Positions 62,489-64,000 of a DNA stretch of 64,000 nucleotides are shown one piece after another. The DNA is from Ceratotherium simum simum. Lineage: Eukaryota > Chordata > Mammalia > Perissodactyla > Rhinocerotidae. Made by a program: the position numbers and the translations under genes. The stretch covers positions 13,713,814-13,777,813 of the forward strand of contig NW_004454197.1 in assembly GCF_000283155.1 (NCBI RefSeq). The letters are read 5' to 3'. The notes beneath the pieces are model-generated. The model was not told the DNA's origin. It ran no database searches and saw nothing but the letters and a program-made list of their open reading frames with translations. Within the stretch, counting starts at the first letter, position 1; the number at the start of each line of letters is the position of its first letter.

Positions 62489-64000
62489 AAATGGAAAGAG
62501 GTCAAGAAGGAATCGGGAAGGCAAAAGTTCCAGAGTCCAGGGGGAGAAGTTAGTCTTGAAAAGAGGAAGGATATTTCTCAGTAAAGACCCACTAGGGGAA
62601 GATAAAGATGTTCTGAGGAGAAGGGGAGAGAAGGTGAGAATGTCATTATCAGATGAATTTCTCAATAAATTATGAAGTGCCTTCACCTGCTACGAGTTCA
62701 GGAAGTGGGGGCGGGTTTGTGGACTTGGGGAAGAGGAAGATTGGGAACAGCTGCTGGGAGAATCTGCTGGAACGCCAGCGAGGGATGAAGAACTGGGTTG
62801 TGCAGCAGCCTGGAGAGGCCAGTGGAGGCTAGCAAGGACTGGCTTGTCAAGGAGCCAAGGCACGGAGTTCCACAGCTCCCCTCCATGCCGCGTGGGCCAG
62901 GAGGGACGGAGCAAGCCAGGTGGTGGCTTAGCCAGTGCTGGTGCCTGGCAAGGCAGGAACAGCAAAATGTCAAGAGGGCTAGGGATTTGGAGCTGTACGT
63001 GAGGACAGAGTTCAAAATGATTACAAGAGGGACTTTCAGGATGAAAAAGTGGGGTGATCTTTATGGGGATAGAAAGCAGGTGGACAAGGACTGGGGAGAG
63101 GTGGGAGGGCAGGCAGAGTGTGGTCAGCAAGCGCAACGTCAGAGGGCATGACCTTGGGGCCCGAGTGATTGTTGATAGATGAAGAGGCCCAAAGAGAGGA
63201 CGAGTCTGTGTGTGTCGCTAAAAGGAGTGGAATTAGAGGTCACCAGAGGGCCCTGGAAGTAGAGTTGCAAGAGTCACCATCATGGAGGTCGATATCCTAT
63301 CCTCACCCTAGCCTAGAGATTAATGGCAGGGGCAGAGTCAAGAGGAGTGCTGGGGCTCTGGGGCTCCCATCCTCTGAGAAGACAGGGAGCTTCAGCAGAG
63401 TGGTGGACGGCAAGAAGACAGGTGGGGAGGTGGTGCTGTCAAGGGTGGCATTATTTTCCGATGATATGGTGAAAATACCATGATGGAGTGGACAGAGATA
63501 ACACGGTAGGGCTGTAGCAAGGGAGGTGGTTTCTAAAATGCGAGGTAAACTCTGTTTTCTTTATGTGTTTCAAGTGTTGGTGCCAATTCACAGAATAATG
63601 CGTGTGATGAGATGAGGTAAATATGAGTAATAAGGTCAGTTGATACAGTAATTGGTATTCTGAGATGGGAAGATGGAAAGGTGGTGAAATTTGAGAATGT
63701 TAAGCTCCAACATGACGGGAAAGAGATGGTGTGAGTTCAGGGTGGATACTGAAGTCAGCAAGAGCTGTGTCTGGAGTAGAGATGGAAAGGAGAACAGAGA
63801 ATCAGGGGCTACAATTTTAAGAGGGGAGGGGGAGGGGGCGGTTGCTGGCGCCTCTGCAGTTGTCATCCAAGTGGAGATGTTGAGAGGTCAGTGATGCTCC
63901 AAAGACGTCTGGAGCTGGGGGAGAGATCAGGGCTAGACATATAAATTTAGGCATTGTTGACCTCAAGGAGAGAGGAAAAGCCGTGCGACTACGCCTGGGA
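62489..64000 (+). mobile_element. L2-like relic, sense, to right edge
   Basis: 'gatcagggctagacatataaatttaggcattgttgacc' near 63930 is characteristic of sense L2. Earlier text is G- and A-rich and less certain. Open frames on both strands are compositional. Confidence 0.55.

Noticed and set aside
62690..63151. Overlapping frames of 105-148 codons on both strands
   Set aside because: They lie in L2-like GA-rich sequence and reflect stop-poor composition.

Overview
This is a window of mammalian nuclear DNA. It has spliced protein-coding exons with GT/AG borders, and its intronic and flanking sequence is dominated by L1, L2, MIR, MaLR/ERVL and DNA-transposon relics. Eight copies of a tRNA-derived SINE of the equine ERE type (consensus-like 'GGGGCCGGCCC', a B-box-like GGTTCGGATCC, and a body reading 'gaggaagatgggcacagatgttagc') point to a perissodactyl (horse, rhinoceros or tapir). 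Each copy has a recognisable target-site duplication. No bacterial, plasmid, phage or CRISPR-like feature is present.

The only protein-coding gene I can support is PTPN20 (protein tyrosine phosphatase non-receptor type 20), on the + strand. Six consecutive coding exons lie at 10819-10967, 13694-13784, 28672-29006, 33076-33291, 38398-38460 and 39328-39393. All junctions are in phase. Together they encode about 305 residues and finish at a TAA. They contain the whole catalytic domain: the KNRY phosphotyrosine loop, the WPD loop, the HCSAGVGRTG signature and the Q-loop glutamine. The N-terminal exons (about 115 residues in the human protein) are not in the window, so the intron upstream of 10819 is longer than 10.8 kb.

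Layout: 1-7.9 kb is a nest of antisense L1s carrying four ERE insertions and other L1 fragments. 10.8-39.4 kb is the gene, whose 14.9-kb intron (13785-28671) holds L2, a Tigger relic, an L1 3' end with a 191-bp insertion, an MLT1 LTR split by an ERE, an ERVL relic and a 2.8-kb antisense L1 that split a MIR. The acceptor of the catalytic exon (33076) abuts a ~185-nt polypyrimidine microsatellite. 39.4-64 kb is downstream intergenic sequence with no exon I can recognise: L1/HAL1 relics, a hAT element with an 8-bp duplication, three probable class I LTRs, a GA-rich minisatellite with a 100-N assembly gap, a short inverted-repeat element, a 3' L1 with clean target-site duplications, and long L2-like stretches to the right edge.

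I found no new genetic system. The observations most worth checking are the polypyrimidine tract against the catalytic-exon acceptor, two small insertions with precise target-site duplications (a 191-bp unit and a poly(A)-tailed MaLR fragment), and one unexplained 117-codon open frame. Repeat family names come from recognition alone, not from a library search.
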